From: Crotalaria pallida
Taxonomy: Eukaryota > Streptophyta > Magnoliopsida > Fabales > Fabaceae
DNA length: 64,000 bases
Reading direction: 5' to 3'
NCBI GenBank assembly: GCA_037953625.1
Contig: CM075649.1
Location: forward strand, 63,348,660-63,412,659
Shown here: in pieces, positions 36,892 to 48,774 of the stretch
How positions within the stretch are numbered: position 1 is the first letter of the stretch
Layout: each line of letters begins with the position of its first letter
The notes under the pieces: generated by a model
Told to the model about the DNA's origin: nothing
The model's database searches: none
The model's input: the letters and a program-made list of their open reading frames with translations, nothing else
Position numbers and translations under genes: made by a program

Positions 36892-37199
36892 ATCTGTAAA
36901 CTCTGATGTTCCAAGAACACATAAAGGAGGAAACCCAAAAATTTGTGTTAAACCGATAGCCACGCGTTTTCCTCAGACTTTGAAAGAGTTCAGGCAGGGT
37001 GTGATTCACTATAGGATTGCCGAGAGGTTAGAACAGAGGAGGTTAAGGAAGCAACAAAGAGGTATTAGACATTTCAGTCGGTTTTGGAAATTTCTGCCCT
37101 AAAAGGGAGGTGTTCTCCAACCGACCGTAGCCGTAAGTATTTGAACTGAAATAGTTAAGTTTTTCTGCTTCTGACTCCAAGTGTGCCCCCTTTTCCTCA
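36892..37199 (+). repeat. 308-bp direct repeat, copy 2, with an open first-exon copy
   Basis: The exon (36893-37061) lacks the stop seen in copy 1 but also lacks the ATG. Its donor AGAG/GTATTA (37062) and the acceptor TTTTCCTCAG (37199-37200) are in phase with the main exon at 37203. Confidence 0.9.
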
Positions 37200-37202
37200 G
37201 GT

Positions 37203-39258
37203 ATGAAGAGGAAGTGTGTCTCTAATCCTGAACTTTATCCATTTCCATCGGACGCAGATCAATATGATTGGGTGGACCGAGAAGTTCTTGGTACTCAATC
37301 TGAGCTCTCAACAGAAAATTCATTAGATCAAACACAGGCTATAATTCTGCCGTGTCCTGGTGATACTGCTGGGAACCAATACTCTATTAGTCCTGTGGGT
37401 TTTAATGAACGGGTCTGTAGTCAAATTCCGGGGGGTAGTTCTGGTTTTTATTTTTATGAAGAAGTCGTTACTCGGTTAGGGATTAGGATGCCTTTTACCG
37501 ATTTTGAGATAGGTGTTTTGAATACTTTAAGAGTGGCCCCATCCCAGCTGCATCCCAACGCTTGGGCATTTGTGAGGGGCTTCCAGCAGGTGTGCTCAGC
37601 CATGGAGTGGTCCTGCACTCTTCCAATTTTCTTCTACCTATTTGCCCCTCAATGCAACACCTTTGAGAAAGGATCAGTAAGACGACCTTGGGTCTCTTTG
37701 AAATCCCGCAATGGCTACACTCTTTTCACCAAGTATTCTGATTCTTGGAAGGGTTTTAAACCTTTTTTCTTTAAATACAACTTTATCGGCAATGGAGTTT
37801 GCTGGTTCACCCGACCGGGTGAATCCCGACCCATTCCTCGATTTCCTCTCCAGTGGACTGCGAGCTTCTTTAACCGATCGATAGCATCATATTCTTCAGA
37901 TTGGAAAGAACTGGCTGAACACGAGAAGGAGGTGTGTCGAGCAGTTGAGAGTTACATGAAATCCAATGGGAGGATAGAAACAAAGGACATTGTGAACATC
38001 CCATCATCGGATGTTAAAGCAGAACTTGGTAAAACTGTTTTTCTTTTGATTGTTGCATTTGTTAAGTTGATCCGTTCTAATTTTACTTTGTTTTTCTTTG
38101 TTCTTTGCAGAAAAAATGGCTTCCCGGATGGGTTCTTTAGTTCAAGGGGGAAAGAAGAGGAAGACCCATGCAACGAGCACGGCATCCGGGTCTTCAAGCT
38201 TGAGTACCCCGAGCTTGAGCACCTCTACTCCAACCGCTTCTCCAGCCGAGGCATCCCCTCGGCCAACTTCAAATGTGGTGGCTGTCGGCGCCACGGTTTC
38301 ATTGGGCCCTAGCGGCCATGTTCAAACCATTTCTCCCCTTCAGCCTCAAATTCGCCGCCGACGGATTGATAAAGGAAAAGAGAAAGTGACCGAAGGGGCG
38401 AATCCTCGGGTTGAAGGTTCAAGTGCTAAGGCTGCTGCTGTTCCTTCTTCTGACAACGCTCCCTCTTCTGCTGCGACCCCTCCAGAAACATCAATATGGG
38501 ACCAACAATTTGATGAAAGATTTGGTCAATACATCTGTTCTGAATCTGATTGCACTCGTTTTGGAACTCTTTCTTCCGACCAATGGTCTCGCTGTAACAT
38601 GACTCTTGCCAAATATCTGCTACGGGGTGCTAACCTTGCATATTTTTTTGCTAAGCAACCTGATGGATTTTTCGCTGGTTATAATGCCGAGCAGAGGGAG
38701 GCTCGTGAATTGTCTGCTGCTCAAGAAGCTAGCCTCTCAGATGAGCTGAACCGTATAAAGAATGAGTTGGAAAACTTGAAGGCTGACAAAAATGAACTGA
38801 TTAAGGAGAGGGATTCTCTGAAGGTTTCCCAAAAGGTTGCTGAGGATAAGAAGAAAGAGGCCGAGGAAGCTCTGAAGAAGGAATTGCAGGAGAGTCGGCA
38901 GAAGATGGACGAGCTGAGGGCAGAAGTTGAGAAGTCCGCTGCGGTTGCTCAGAAACTGAAGGAGAAAGCTCTTATTCACAAGAAAAAGGCGGCAACCAAC
39001 TTCTATAACTGGAGTAAAAGCGTCAATGATTCTTTTGTCTCGACCATCAAGCAAATTCAATTTTTGAATCCTGAGACTGAATTCAGGGTGGTTGGAGCTC
39101 ATCCATTTCATCTTGTCGAGAATGGGAAGCTGATCGATATCGAGACCAAGGCCGAAGTCGATCTACAAGGTGAGGATCTGCCAAATCCTCTGGTTGATCT
39201 AACTGAAGCCCCTGACTTCGATGATTCCAACGTTGTTTTATCTGATATTGAGCAGTGA
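37203..39258 (+). CDS. Tat-lineage extra antisense ORF (putative gypsy-type transposon protein), spliced
   Basis: Two exons, 37203-38028 and 38111-39258, join in phase across an 82-bp intron (GTAAAAC...TTTGCAG) to give about 657 residues. Residues about 80-215 contain the FYFYEEVVTRLGIRMPF...HPNAWAFVRGFQ region typical of the 'putative gypsy type transposon' family found in plant Tat elements. Residues about 475-570 form a Lys/Glu-rich coiled coil, and the middle is Ser/Pro-rich. Its function is unknown in the family. It runs convergent to pol with a 650-bp gap. Upstream exon copies suggest the true start was at 36421; the ATG at 37203 is the first usable one in this copy. Confidence 0.8.
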
Positions 39259-39908
39259 TCGGCTTTTGCTGCTTTTCTGTTGGTTTTTTGTTGCTCGCTG
39301 TTTCCGAGCATCTTTACTGAACAATTTTTGCTTTAACTTGCTGCTCGTTGTACTCGAGCGTTTAACTTGTTGCTCGTTGTATTGGAGCATGCTTCTTTAT
39401 GACCATGAACAATTTATTTTTTCTTCTGTTTAAATTTTAATCCATTTGCCTTGTATATCAATTGTGTTTGGGTTCCGTTTGTCACGTGACCCTCGATTTT
39501 ACTGCCATTATCGATCAAAAAGGCTAATTTAGGAATAAATTATTGTGAGTAGAACTCGGATCGCCGACTTTAGCCGAAGCGGGACCCTCGGACCGCGAAA
39601 CAAGGAAAGTAATTTCCTGAATTCGGGCGTTATATGAATACGTTGTTAAACTCTCATAAAGAGTTGTATCTCGATTCCGCTCGGTGGCTAGCCGAACAAA
39701 ATGAGGCGTATGTCACATCACAATGTTCGTAAAAGAAATTGATGCGTTTTATTGATAAAAGAATACAAAAATGATGTTGCTTGTTTGTCAACTAACTCCT
39801 AACAATTGTCTCTAAGCTAAGAAGGATATTATCCTTCGTTTATTCCACCTAAACATTTTCGAGCAATAGACTAACCTATTTGTAAAAATTGAAAAATAAA
39901 ATAGGAGC
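39259..39908. other. Convergent spacer between the antisense ORF and pol
   Basis: Holds short TTGCTGCTCGTTGTA(C/T)TGGAGC repeats (39340-39390) and no ORF. Transcription from both sides could end here. Confidence 0.4.
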
Positions 39909-42900
39909 TTAGCTGTAATAAGCTTTGAGCTTGGCCACGTTCCAGCTGTTGTTGATTTCCATGCCCGAGAGAGTCTCCAATTTGTAAGCACCAGATCCGG
40001 ATTTAGCCTTCACTCGGTATGGGCCTTCCCACTTTGGGTTCAATTTTCCAACTCCAGCATTTCCTTTGCCGATATTCGCTCGGCGAAGGACTAAATCTCC
40101 TACTTCAAAACTTCGCGCACGAACCTTCTTGTTGTATTCCCGAGCTTGCCGCTCCTTCACTTTTCTTTCATGAGCGGCGGCGTTCTTTCGAATTTCCTCG
40201 AGTAAAATGAGCTCCTCGCTGATCAAATGGTCGTTAGTTTCTAAAGAACGTTCAAGCGTCCTAAAGGTAGGGATTCGCTTTTCGATCGGAATGACTGCGT
40301 CGCAGCCGTATGTCAAACGAAAAGGAGTCTCCCCTGTAGATGAGTGTACAGTTGTCCTGTGTGACCATAAGACGGTTGGAAGTTTATCCGCCCAAGTGCC
40401 GGCTGCTCTACCGAGTTTCTTCTTAATTCCATCCAAGATGGTTCTGTTGGCAGCTTCGGCTAACCCATTTGTTTGTGGGTGTTCAACAGAACTGAAATTG
40501 TGAGTGATTCCCAGGTCGGCTGCTAGTTGTTGAAAGTGCGAGGATGCAAACTGTGATCCATTATCAGTGACTATAGCATGAGGCACCCCGAACCGAGAGA
40601 TAATTTCCTTCACAAAGAAAGATTGAATACGGGCCGTGGAGATTGTTGCTAACGGAACCACCTCAATCCACTTAGTGAAGTAGTCGACAGCCACTACCGC
40701 AAACTTGAGTTGCCCTGGTGCGGTGGGAAACTTCCCAATGATGTCCATGCCCCATTGGAAAAAGGGCCAAGGGGCGCCGAGAGAGTGTAACTCTTCAGCA
40801 GGTCTTTGGTAGATGTCGCTGTGAAATTGGCATTGGACGCACTTCTTAACATGTTCCATGGCGTCTTTTTGCAGTGTAGGCCAAAAGTAGCCCGCTCGGA
40901 TTACTTTTCTCGCAAGGGATTTTCCACCCATATGGTGGCTGCAAATTCCGCCGTGAATCTCCTCCAATATCTCCTCAGCTTGGGATGGGTTAACACATCT
41001 GAGCATGGGGGAGCCAAAGCCTCTTTTGTATAGAACTCCATTCAGAACTGTGTACTGAGCTGCTTTTTTAACCAACTTCCGAGCCTCTGCCTGATTTTGG
41101 GGGACGAACCCATGTTGCAAATAAGTAAGAAGCGGATCCATCCATGATTGAGATAGTGAGACAGCCAAAATGACACTTGGTCGTGGAATAGTTTCTTGTA
41201 TCAATGTTTTATTGTTTTCCGACCCTTTTGTACTTGCCAGTTTGGATAAAATGTCAGCTCGGGAATTCGAATCCCTCGGGACATGGGAAATCTCAAATTC
41301 TGAAAAGTTTAAGATGATTCGCTTTACCTCTTCAAGATATTTTTGTAGGATGGGCTCCTTTGCCGAGTATTGACCCTTGATCTGAGAAACCACTAGTTGT
41401 GAATCGCTGAAAACCGACACTCGCTCTGCTCCGAACTCATGAACCATCTTGAGGCCTGCAAGAACTGCCTCGTATTCTGCTTGGTTGTTCGACGTTTGGA
41501 ACTCGAACTTCAATGAGTATTCCATCCATAAACCTTCGGGGTTTTCAACGATGACCCCCGCTCCAGCTCCTTTCTTATTGCTTGATCCATCAACATACAC
41601 TGACCATAAGTTTTGAGAGACGTCCGAAGGGATATCTGTGAATTCCGTGACAAAATCGGCAAGAGCTTGAGATTTCATCGCCTTCCTCGGCTCATAGGCA
41701 ATGTCGAATTCGGATAGTTCGACAGACCACGAAACCATCCTACCTGCTAGGTCGGGTTTATGAAGCACTTGTCTGAGAGGTTGAGCTGTTCTTACCAATA
41801 TTCTATGTGCCTGAAAATACTGTCTCAATCTCCGAGCCGATACGACCAGACAGAACACATGTTTCTCCAGCTTTTGATATCTTAACTCCGGTCCTTGAAG
41901 CGCTCGACTAATGAAATACACTGGGGCCTCAGTACCTGAATCCTCTCTTACCAAGACCAAACTGACCGCCGCTTCTGTCACTGACATGTATAGAATGAGG
42001 TTTTCACCAGGAAGTGGGCTGTGGAGGACGGGTGGGCTGGAAAGATATACTTTTAATTGATCAAAAGCTTGCTCACAGTGGTCATCCCAAAGGAATTCTT
42101 TGTTTTTCCTAAGGAGCTGGTACCACGGCAAGGCTTTCCGAGCAGCATGGGATAAGAATCTGGAGAGTGCTGCCACTCGGCCCGTGAGTTATTGAATCTG
42201 GAGAGTGCCGCCACACGGCAAGGCTTTGCATTTATCTAGATTGGCTTCAATCCCTCTCTCGGTTAACATAAAACCGAGGAAAGAACCGGCTGGGACTCCG
42301 AACACACACTTCTCCGGATTCAACCTCATGGAGTACTTTCTTACTCGGTCCAGTATTGTCGCGAGGTCCTGGGCATGGTTTTCTTGCTGTCTGCTCTTTG
42401 CAATAATATCATCGATGTATACTTCCATGCTTGAGCCGATCATGCCTTGAAATACCTTGTTCATCATCCTCTGGTAGGTAGCACCCGCATTCTTCAACCC
42501 AAAAGGCATGACATTGTAACAGTAAGTTTCCTTGTCCGTGATGAATGCGGTTTTGTCTTGATCGTCAGGAAACATAGGGATCTGGTTGTAACCAGAGTAA
42601 GCATCCATAAAGGAGAAGAGTTTGTAACCAGTTGAACTGTCGACGAGTTTGCCAATAACGGGGAGAGGATACTAGTCCTTAGGACAGACTTTATTCAAGT
42701 CCGTGTAGTCGACGCACATCCTCCACTTTCCATTGGGTTTTTTGACCAAGACGGTGTTAGCTAACCAATCTATATAGTCAATTTCCCTAATGAAACCTGC
42801 TCGGAGTAGTTCAGCAACCTTTTCTTCAATGGCAGCGGCCTTTTCAGCACTAACCTTCCTTTTGCGTTGTGCCACCGGTTTCGACCCTAGAATGATACTC

Positions 42901-45722
42901 AACTTATGGCAGATAAAATTTGGATCGATTCCCGGCATATCAGCTGATGTCCATGCGAACAGATCTTTATTTGAAATCAACAGAGTGGTTAACTCCTCTT
43001 TTACACTTGCGGGTAGTTCAGATCCGATTTTCACTTGCCTAAGGGGATCATTGGTCAATGTCAAGAATTCCCACTGTCCCTTCAGGGTTGGTCTATTTCT
43101 GTCGGATTGGTCTCTCATATCCAGATCTGCGAGGTTAATTTTGCCCTTTCCCAAAGAGACTCTTTTCAAATTGCTCGGATCCTTGTTTTTAACCTTCGCT
43201 AAACTGGCGTTGTAACATTTCCTTGCTGCTTCTTGCTCGGCCTTGACAGTCACCACTTTATCGTCAGTTCCGACGAATTTCATAGCCAAGTGAACTGTAG
43301 ATACTACCGCCCCAAATGCCTGCAAAGAAGTTCTCCCAATAATGGCATTGTAAGCCGCTGGACAATCAACCACCAAAAATTTGACTATCTCGGTTCTGGC
43401 CGAAGGCTGTTGTCCGAGGGTTACGGGAAGTTGGATGTACCCCTTTGGCTCAATGGTATCCCCCGTGAAACCAATTAATTCACCTTCGAAGGGAGTGAGA
43501 TTGCACTCCCTGAGTTTAAGGGCTTTGAACAGAGGGAAAAACATGATGTCCGCCGAGCTTCCTTGGTCGATGAAGACTCGTTTTACCTCGTAATTACCAA
43601 TAAGGGCAGTAATCACCATGGGGTCATTATGTCCTGGGAGGATTCCATCCAAATCGTCGTCATCAAAAATAATGGGAACGTTTTTTGTTGATCTCTTTGC
43701 TATAGGCTTCTGACTGACTGCCAGAATTTGGTTGATGTATTTCTTCCCGTCGGCTTTCTTCTCTCCACCTCCAGCAAAACCTCCCGCAATAGTATTAACC
43801 AAGAATTCATTTTTATTAGCATTCGTATCAGGAGCTGGAGTGGGATCGGTTCTCTGCCGCCCGGTATTTCTATCGTTTGGCGACCTACTTCTCTGTCGTT
43901 TGGACTTTGCTGGTGACTGAGATCTGTTCCTAGTTCTTCGGCCGGCTGCATCCCTGATGTATTGTTGTAACTTGCCATCTCTGATCATCTCTTCGATCAG
44001 ATCCCGCAACCAGATGCACTCGTCGGTTGTGTGGCCGTATTCCCTGTGGAAGTCATAGTATTTTGACCTATCACGCTGTGCGCCCTTTCTCAAAGACGGA
44101 GGTCTTTGGGCCGAGCGTAAGTCAGTCTGCATTGTTTCCCTTAGGATTTGACTCCTTGGAACAGTTAAAGGAGTGTATTCCTGAAACTTATTCTTCGGAG
44201 GAATCCTTCGGTCCCGATCATTCCTATCTTGTCTTCCACCGAAACGTTCGTCACGTTTTTGTTTATTTAGACCTTGAGGGTCAGCTCGTTGCCTTTCTTC
44301 TCTGACTTTCTGTCCCTTATGGAATTCCTCCAAATTAATGAACTTATTTGACCTCTGCCTTAGCTCGGCCATGTCTTTTGGAGGTTTTCCAATTAAAGAC
44401 TTTCTGAAATCTCCCGACTGTAAACCCTGTGTGAACAATAGTACTGCCACACCAGGTTCTAATCGAGGAACTGAGCTAGCTTCTGCATGAAATCGTGATA
44501 GGTAGTCTTTCAATGACTCATCTTGTTTTTGGGTGATTGCTACTAAGGTGTGGTCGGACTTGGGCTGGATGCAACTAGCCGTGTATCTGTTTAGAAACAC
44601 TCTTTTCATCTCCTCCCAAGAATTAATTGAGTTTCGAGGGAGGGATGAGTACCATCGTAACACTGACGACTCTAAGGTCATGGAAAAGGCTCGGCACATC
44701 ATCTCCTCTCCACCACCATAATAATTCATCGCTCCTTCATACGAGACAATATGGTCTACAGGATCGGTTAGGCCGTTATAATGTGGTACATTAGAGGGGC
44801 CCAAGTAACCTTGAGGAGTTTGGAATTCCATAATATATGGAGTAAATGGATGACCGGGGTGAAAATCACCCTGATCCTGGTTCATGGTAGGGTTAGTATG
44901 GGTATTTTGTGGCGTAGGGAGCTGCATTACCGGGAGTGGTTGTGGGTCCATGGCTTGAGGTATTGTGTTTTGGGGTAGTATGGTGGTCGGTTGATTCTGT
45001 GCAATCCTTGCCATAGCTTGCTGTTGAAGGTCGGCAATAGCACGACCTTGTTGTTCAATTAGAGCCGTTTGTGTGTTTAGGATGTTAATCATTTCTTGCT
45101 CTCGAGCCCGAGCAGATGCAGACGTTCCATAGGACTTGCCGATGGAATGGCTATGATGAGAATTTCCAGGAGCAGTTCTTCCTGGATTCAGTCTGGTTCT
45201 AGGTGTTGAACTTTTGTGGTCGGGATTGGGTGGAATAGGAGGGGTACGTTGGGTATTTCGGCCCTGATGCGCTCGGGTTCCAGTGGTTCTGGATGTGTTG
45301 CGAGTGGTTGGGGTTGTGCTGCTCGAATCACCATGGGTGGAGGGAGGCGGTGTAGGAGGGGGTGGTGGTGGTGGTGGTGGCAGTATGGTTCGTAGAACTT
45401 GGAGTGGTTGGGGATCGCTTTTAGTCCTAGGATGGGAAGATTGTGGTGTTTGGGAGTGAGTAGCGTGATTATTACTACGATTATGGCTGCGATGAGGGGG
45501 TGGATGTCTTTGTGAATGATTTGGTGGCTGGGAATTATTCGCTGCCCCAGGATGGGAGGTTCGTGGCAGTTGCCCATTATCTACACAATTATGGTTGAGA
45601 ATGTCATGCAGATCACCCGTAGAATGAGGTTGCGGGTTGTTATTATCAGCGTTTCTGGGCCTGCCACGGGTGCGGGTGATGCGGTCACGGAGGTCACCAA
45701 CTTGACTTCTGGTGGTTACCAT
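39909..45722 (-). pseudogene. gag-pro-pol of the Tat element, two in-frame stops
   Basis: One frame of 1,938 codons starts MVTTRSQ at 45722. Order: Pro-rich gag with a HREYGHTTDEC finger (near 44040), protease FIDQGSSAD (near 43560), RT with YIDDI (near 42410), RNase H, then a second archaeal-type RNase H (VYVDGSSNKKGAGAG, NNQAEYEAVLAG, FSDSQLVV), then integrase with HHCC and D, D, E residues (MDIIG, VTDNGSQF, NGLAEAANR). Stops lie at 42672-42674 (TAG, after CVDYTDLNKVCPKD) and 42186-42188 (TAA). Around the second stop about 30 bp look copied from the neighbouring downstream segment, which replaces normal RT connection residues. The copy is probably not autonomous. Confidence 0.93.
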
Positions 45723-45750
45723 GGTGGTGGTGGGAATGATATGTTATTCA

Positions 45751-45769
45751 GTTCCCACAGACGGCGCCA
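45751..45769 (-). other. Primer binding site of the Tat element
   Basis: TGGCGCCGTCTGTGGGAAC on the element strand, one base inside the 5' LTR. This site type occurs in Tat elements; I would guess tRNA-Arg but could not check. Confidence 0.85.
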
Positions 45770-45770
45770 A

Positions 45771-46346
45771 TGTCGTGTCCATAACCAAGATCAACCTTAA
45801 AGCTATGGAAGAGCCTTGAAGAATGATCCCAGCTAAGATGTTAATATATGACTTTTTAGGATTTCTGAATATCCAGTTGGGATAATCAGGTTCTCCCTAG
45901 TCAACAATGTGTGTGCTAGTGTCAACTTAGGGATGAGAAGACGTACCTTAGCCCCTATAGCATGGTGGTTCTTATAGGGGATTACCTGTGTGTTGTGGGT
46001 CGTTCTGATGAGCCTTCAGTAGGTAGAATTCAAGTAGGATTTGTGGAGGATATGATAAGATTATATCCGTAAATCCTATAAATGATAAACTTTATCCAAT
46101 GCTGTTATATCTAACCAAGAGTCGTGGGAATCTAGGAGTAGTCACGTTTTGATGAGGTTGTAAGTGATAAGGATAAGGACGAAAGTTCAGTGTTCGGAGT
46201 TAATCTCATCAGTATATGACTCCCTCGTAGTAACCCAGTTTGCTCGGTGTAAGTATCCGATCGTTGACCCTGTATTAGTATCATACTAGTAAGGGTAATG
46301 AGGCTCTCGGTCGGTCGACGCTCGGTTCTACTACAAGTCCACTACA
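45771..46346 (-). repeat. 5' LTR of the Tat element
   Basis: Same 576 bp as 34963-35538 with about eight substitutions; followed by the second CTTCT. Confidence 0.95.
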
Positions 46347-47705
46347 CTTCTTTCTTTTCCTTTTTTTTTCTTCTTCTCTTCCTTTTCTTTTTCTTATAAT
46401 TTAAATAATTCTTTTATACTCTTCCGAATCCTTTTAGCCTTTATCTTCGTTTATGCCTTATCACATTTTCTACGTTTTCTACTTTATTCTTTTTCTCTTC
46501 GTTAGTTTCCCCCGATTTTATCCAACTCTAATCAATACGGTCAAATATAGTATATTCTAGTTCTTGTTACTAATTCTTAGTTATTTCTCAGTTTCCTTAT
46601 CTCAATCAATTACCCAATTCATTGTTCCTATTTCATTAACTATATTAGTTTTAATTGCTCTATTCTCTTAATCTAACTTTTCAATTATTTCACTCCAACT
46701 TCCCTCATAATGTGCTCTCTCATAGTTTTCTTATCATTTCGTAAATCCACTTATCGTTTTCCTTATTTTATTTTAAATCTTAATTCATCATTTTATTTCT
46801 ATTCTCTACTTTACTCCGTGTGCATTCCTTATTCCTTGTTCTAGACTCTCTTTTACCCTTTTTGTTCCTTTACCACCCCTATAGCTTTTACTTTGTAATT
46901 TCCCACATTTTGTTTTATATTAACTATTTCAATATCCTAAATACGCTCATCCATTCCGGGACTTATTCTATGCTCATACATCTTATTCCCTAAGGTGTGG
47001 TTTCTTGTCACAATTTTATTTACTTTATTTCTATCAACGGGGTACCCTACAGTTCATTAACATACTTTTAATTACTCTATTCCTAGCTACCACTATAGCA
47101 TCCTAGAATTTACTTCTTAAGCAAAGGTAACGCGAACCCTCTTACCTCGGGCTTTTTAAATAGAACCTGGATTTTAGCTCGGCGACGATGACGGCGTCGG
47201 TGTTGCTCCTAGTTAGCGGGGACGATCGCGGCTGGACCAAGGCAAGAGCTTCGAGCTTCGAGATTCCCGACACGAGCCTGGCACGTTCACGGATCGATAA
47301 CGGCGCCGGTGACGTACGTGGAGAGAGAGAGAGGGATCACGGTGCGAGAGAGAGGGAGCTCGGCCAAAGGGGAAGGAGAGGGCGAGTATGGGGTTTATGA
47401 AGGTGGTGACCGCGGAGGTGGCCGGTGTGGTGGCGATGGTGGCCCTTGGTGGTGGCGGCCGTGGTGAAGGGTGAGTGGGGAGGAGAGAGAGAGAGAGCTT
47501 GTGAGGGAAGAGAGGGAAAGCAAGAGAGAGAGAGAGACGGGTTGAGAGAGAGAGAGGAGGGAGGCCACGGTGGGGCGGCTTGGGCGGCGGTGGAGGTGCT
47601 GGACGGAGGAAGGAGGAGGAGGAAGATCGGAGGGAGAGAGAAAGAGGGATTGGAATGGGGGTTTCGACCCCCAAAACGGGTTTTTAACGTTTCAGATCGA
47701 AGAAT

Positions 47706-47776
47706 ACTCGAGTGTTTCTGTAAAGACTCGAGTGTTTTGACCCAAAATACTCGAGTATTTCAAAAAATACTCGAGT
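47706..47776. promoter_or_regulatory. Four ACTCGAGT palindromes in LTR C
   Basis: Copies start at 47706, 47726, 47749 and 47769 (spacing 20, 23, 20), just upstream on the minus strand of the CT-rich leader. CTCGAG-centred repeats suggest a dimeric transcription factor site; this is inference. Confidence 0.6.
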
Positions 47777-48192
47777 ATAATGATTAGATACTGCTAGTTT
47801 GCTTTTCTATTTTTCTTCTATTTTCCCCCTATCTTCAAATTACCATAACTTCTTCGTTCACCGTCGGATCTTTCTCAAATTTGACGAGCAACCTCCTAAA
47901 AATCATATCTTCATATGCAACGGTGGAAATTGTGTTTGAAGTCTTAAATCTTTTATTTTGAATTTCCTAATGTCGGGTGTTTATAACACCGAAAAATGAT
48001 TTTTAACACTCGTTTGGTCTTCTTTAAATTTGCTTTTCGATGCCAATGCTCCTTAACTCCTTCATGGCACTCGAAGAATTCCTAATCCATCATTTTAAAT
48101 CCCTTTTTGGATAACCCTTATTTCCAAATCTTATTATTATTCTAATTATTATTTATTTATTTATCTTCGGGCTTAAAATTTGGGATGTTACA

Positions 48193-48774
48193 CATATATA
48201 AGCACCCATTCACAATCAAGCACACACTTTAATCACAAAATAATTTCTTCTTTAAATAATCAAACATACATAACAATACTTAATACATGTTTTCTTAATT
48301 AATAAACTGTACTTATTGGTTGCACTTATAGCCCTTATTCCATTTTCTAAAATCATACTTTAATATATTAAAGATAATCCCAAAAGGAAAAATTTATTAA
48401 AAATCAAAACTATTTTTCATGGTTAATTCCTTGAAAATTCGTCCTTTACAGCTCTGAGAAAAATTTTCGCAAACCAATCCATAAAATTATGAAAGATACA
48501 TTTTTGAAAACTACATTTCGATAAGATCGTTTTGATATAAAGATCATAAAAACGGAGTTACGGTTAAAAAGTTATGGATTTTCGAAGTTGATAAATCTTT
48601 CAAAGTCCATAAAGAAATTCATTTTATAATAAATCACCATCAATAAAATCATTTCTCATAAAAATCATTTTCGCTAACTCCATAAAAATATTTGTTTGCC
48701 AAAACTCCATAAAATCAACACTTTTCTTTAATCAAATTTTATTTATCCTAGTCGGAAAAACGCGGGATGTTACA
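48193..48774 (-). repeat. B-family LTR-2, right piece
   Basis: Continues 29782-30769 after insertion C (CATAT duplication at 48193-48197) and ends GCGGGATGTTACA. It matches 27653-28235 closely. Confidence 0.92.

Larger units (their letters stand above)
34963..46346 (-). mobile_element. Ty3/gypsy Tat/Retand-type element, nearly complete
   Basis: Flanked by CTTCT at 34958-34962 and 46347-46351. Both 576-bp LTRs (34963-35538, 45771-46346) differ at only about eight positions by eye, so insertion was recent. In the minus direction it has an LTR, primer site, gag-pro-pol with two stops, then an ORF on the opposite strand, the polypurine tract and the second LTR. Dual RNase H plus an extra antisense ORF are known marks of the Tat lineage. 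Confidence 0.95.
30770..48192 (-). mobile_element. Solo-like LTR C, carrying two later insertions
   Basis: Opens TGTAACATCC (30770) and closes GGGATGTTACA (48192), with CATAT duplicated at 30765-30769 and 48193-48197. Removing the nested insertions leaves about 2.9 kb: 30770-31095, 34198-34957 and 46347-48192. No primer site, polypurine tract or internal region is present, so it is most likely a solo LTR left by LTR-LTR recombination. Minus orientation is favoured: a CT-rich leader (47160-47660), a donor CCCGAG/GTAAGA near 47140 and an acceptor TTTTACAG/GTACGG near 34250 all read leftwards. The far-right part 46352-47100 is noncoding, T-rich on the plus strand. Confidence 0.85.

Noticed and set aside
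47213..47674. 153-codon Ser/Pro-rich minus ORF in LTR C
   Set aside because: Reads through a CT-rich leader; simple composition and no matching ORF in other LTRs.
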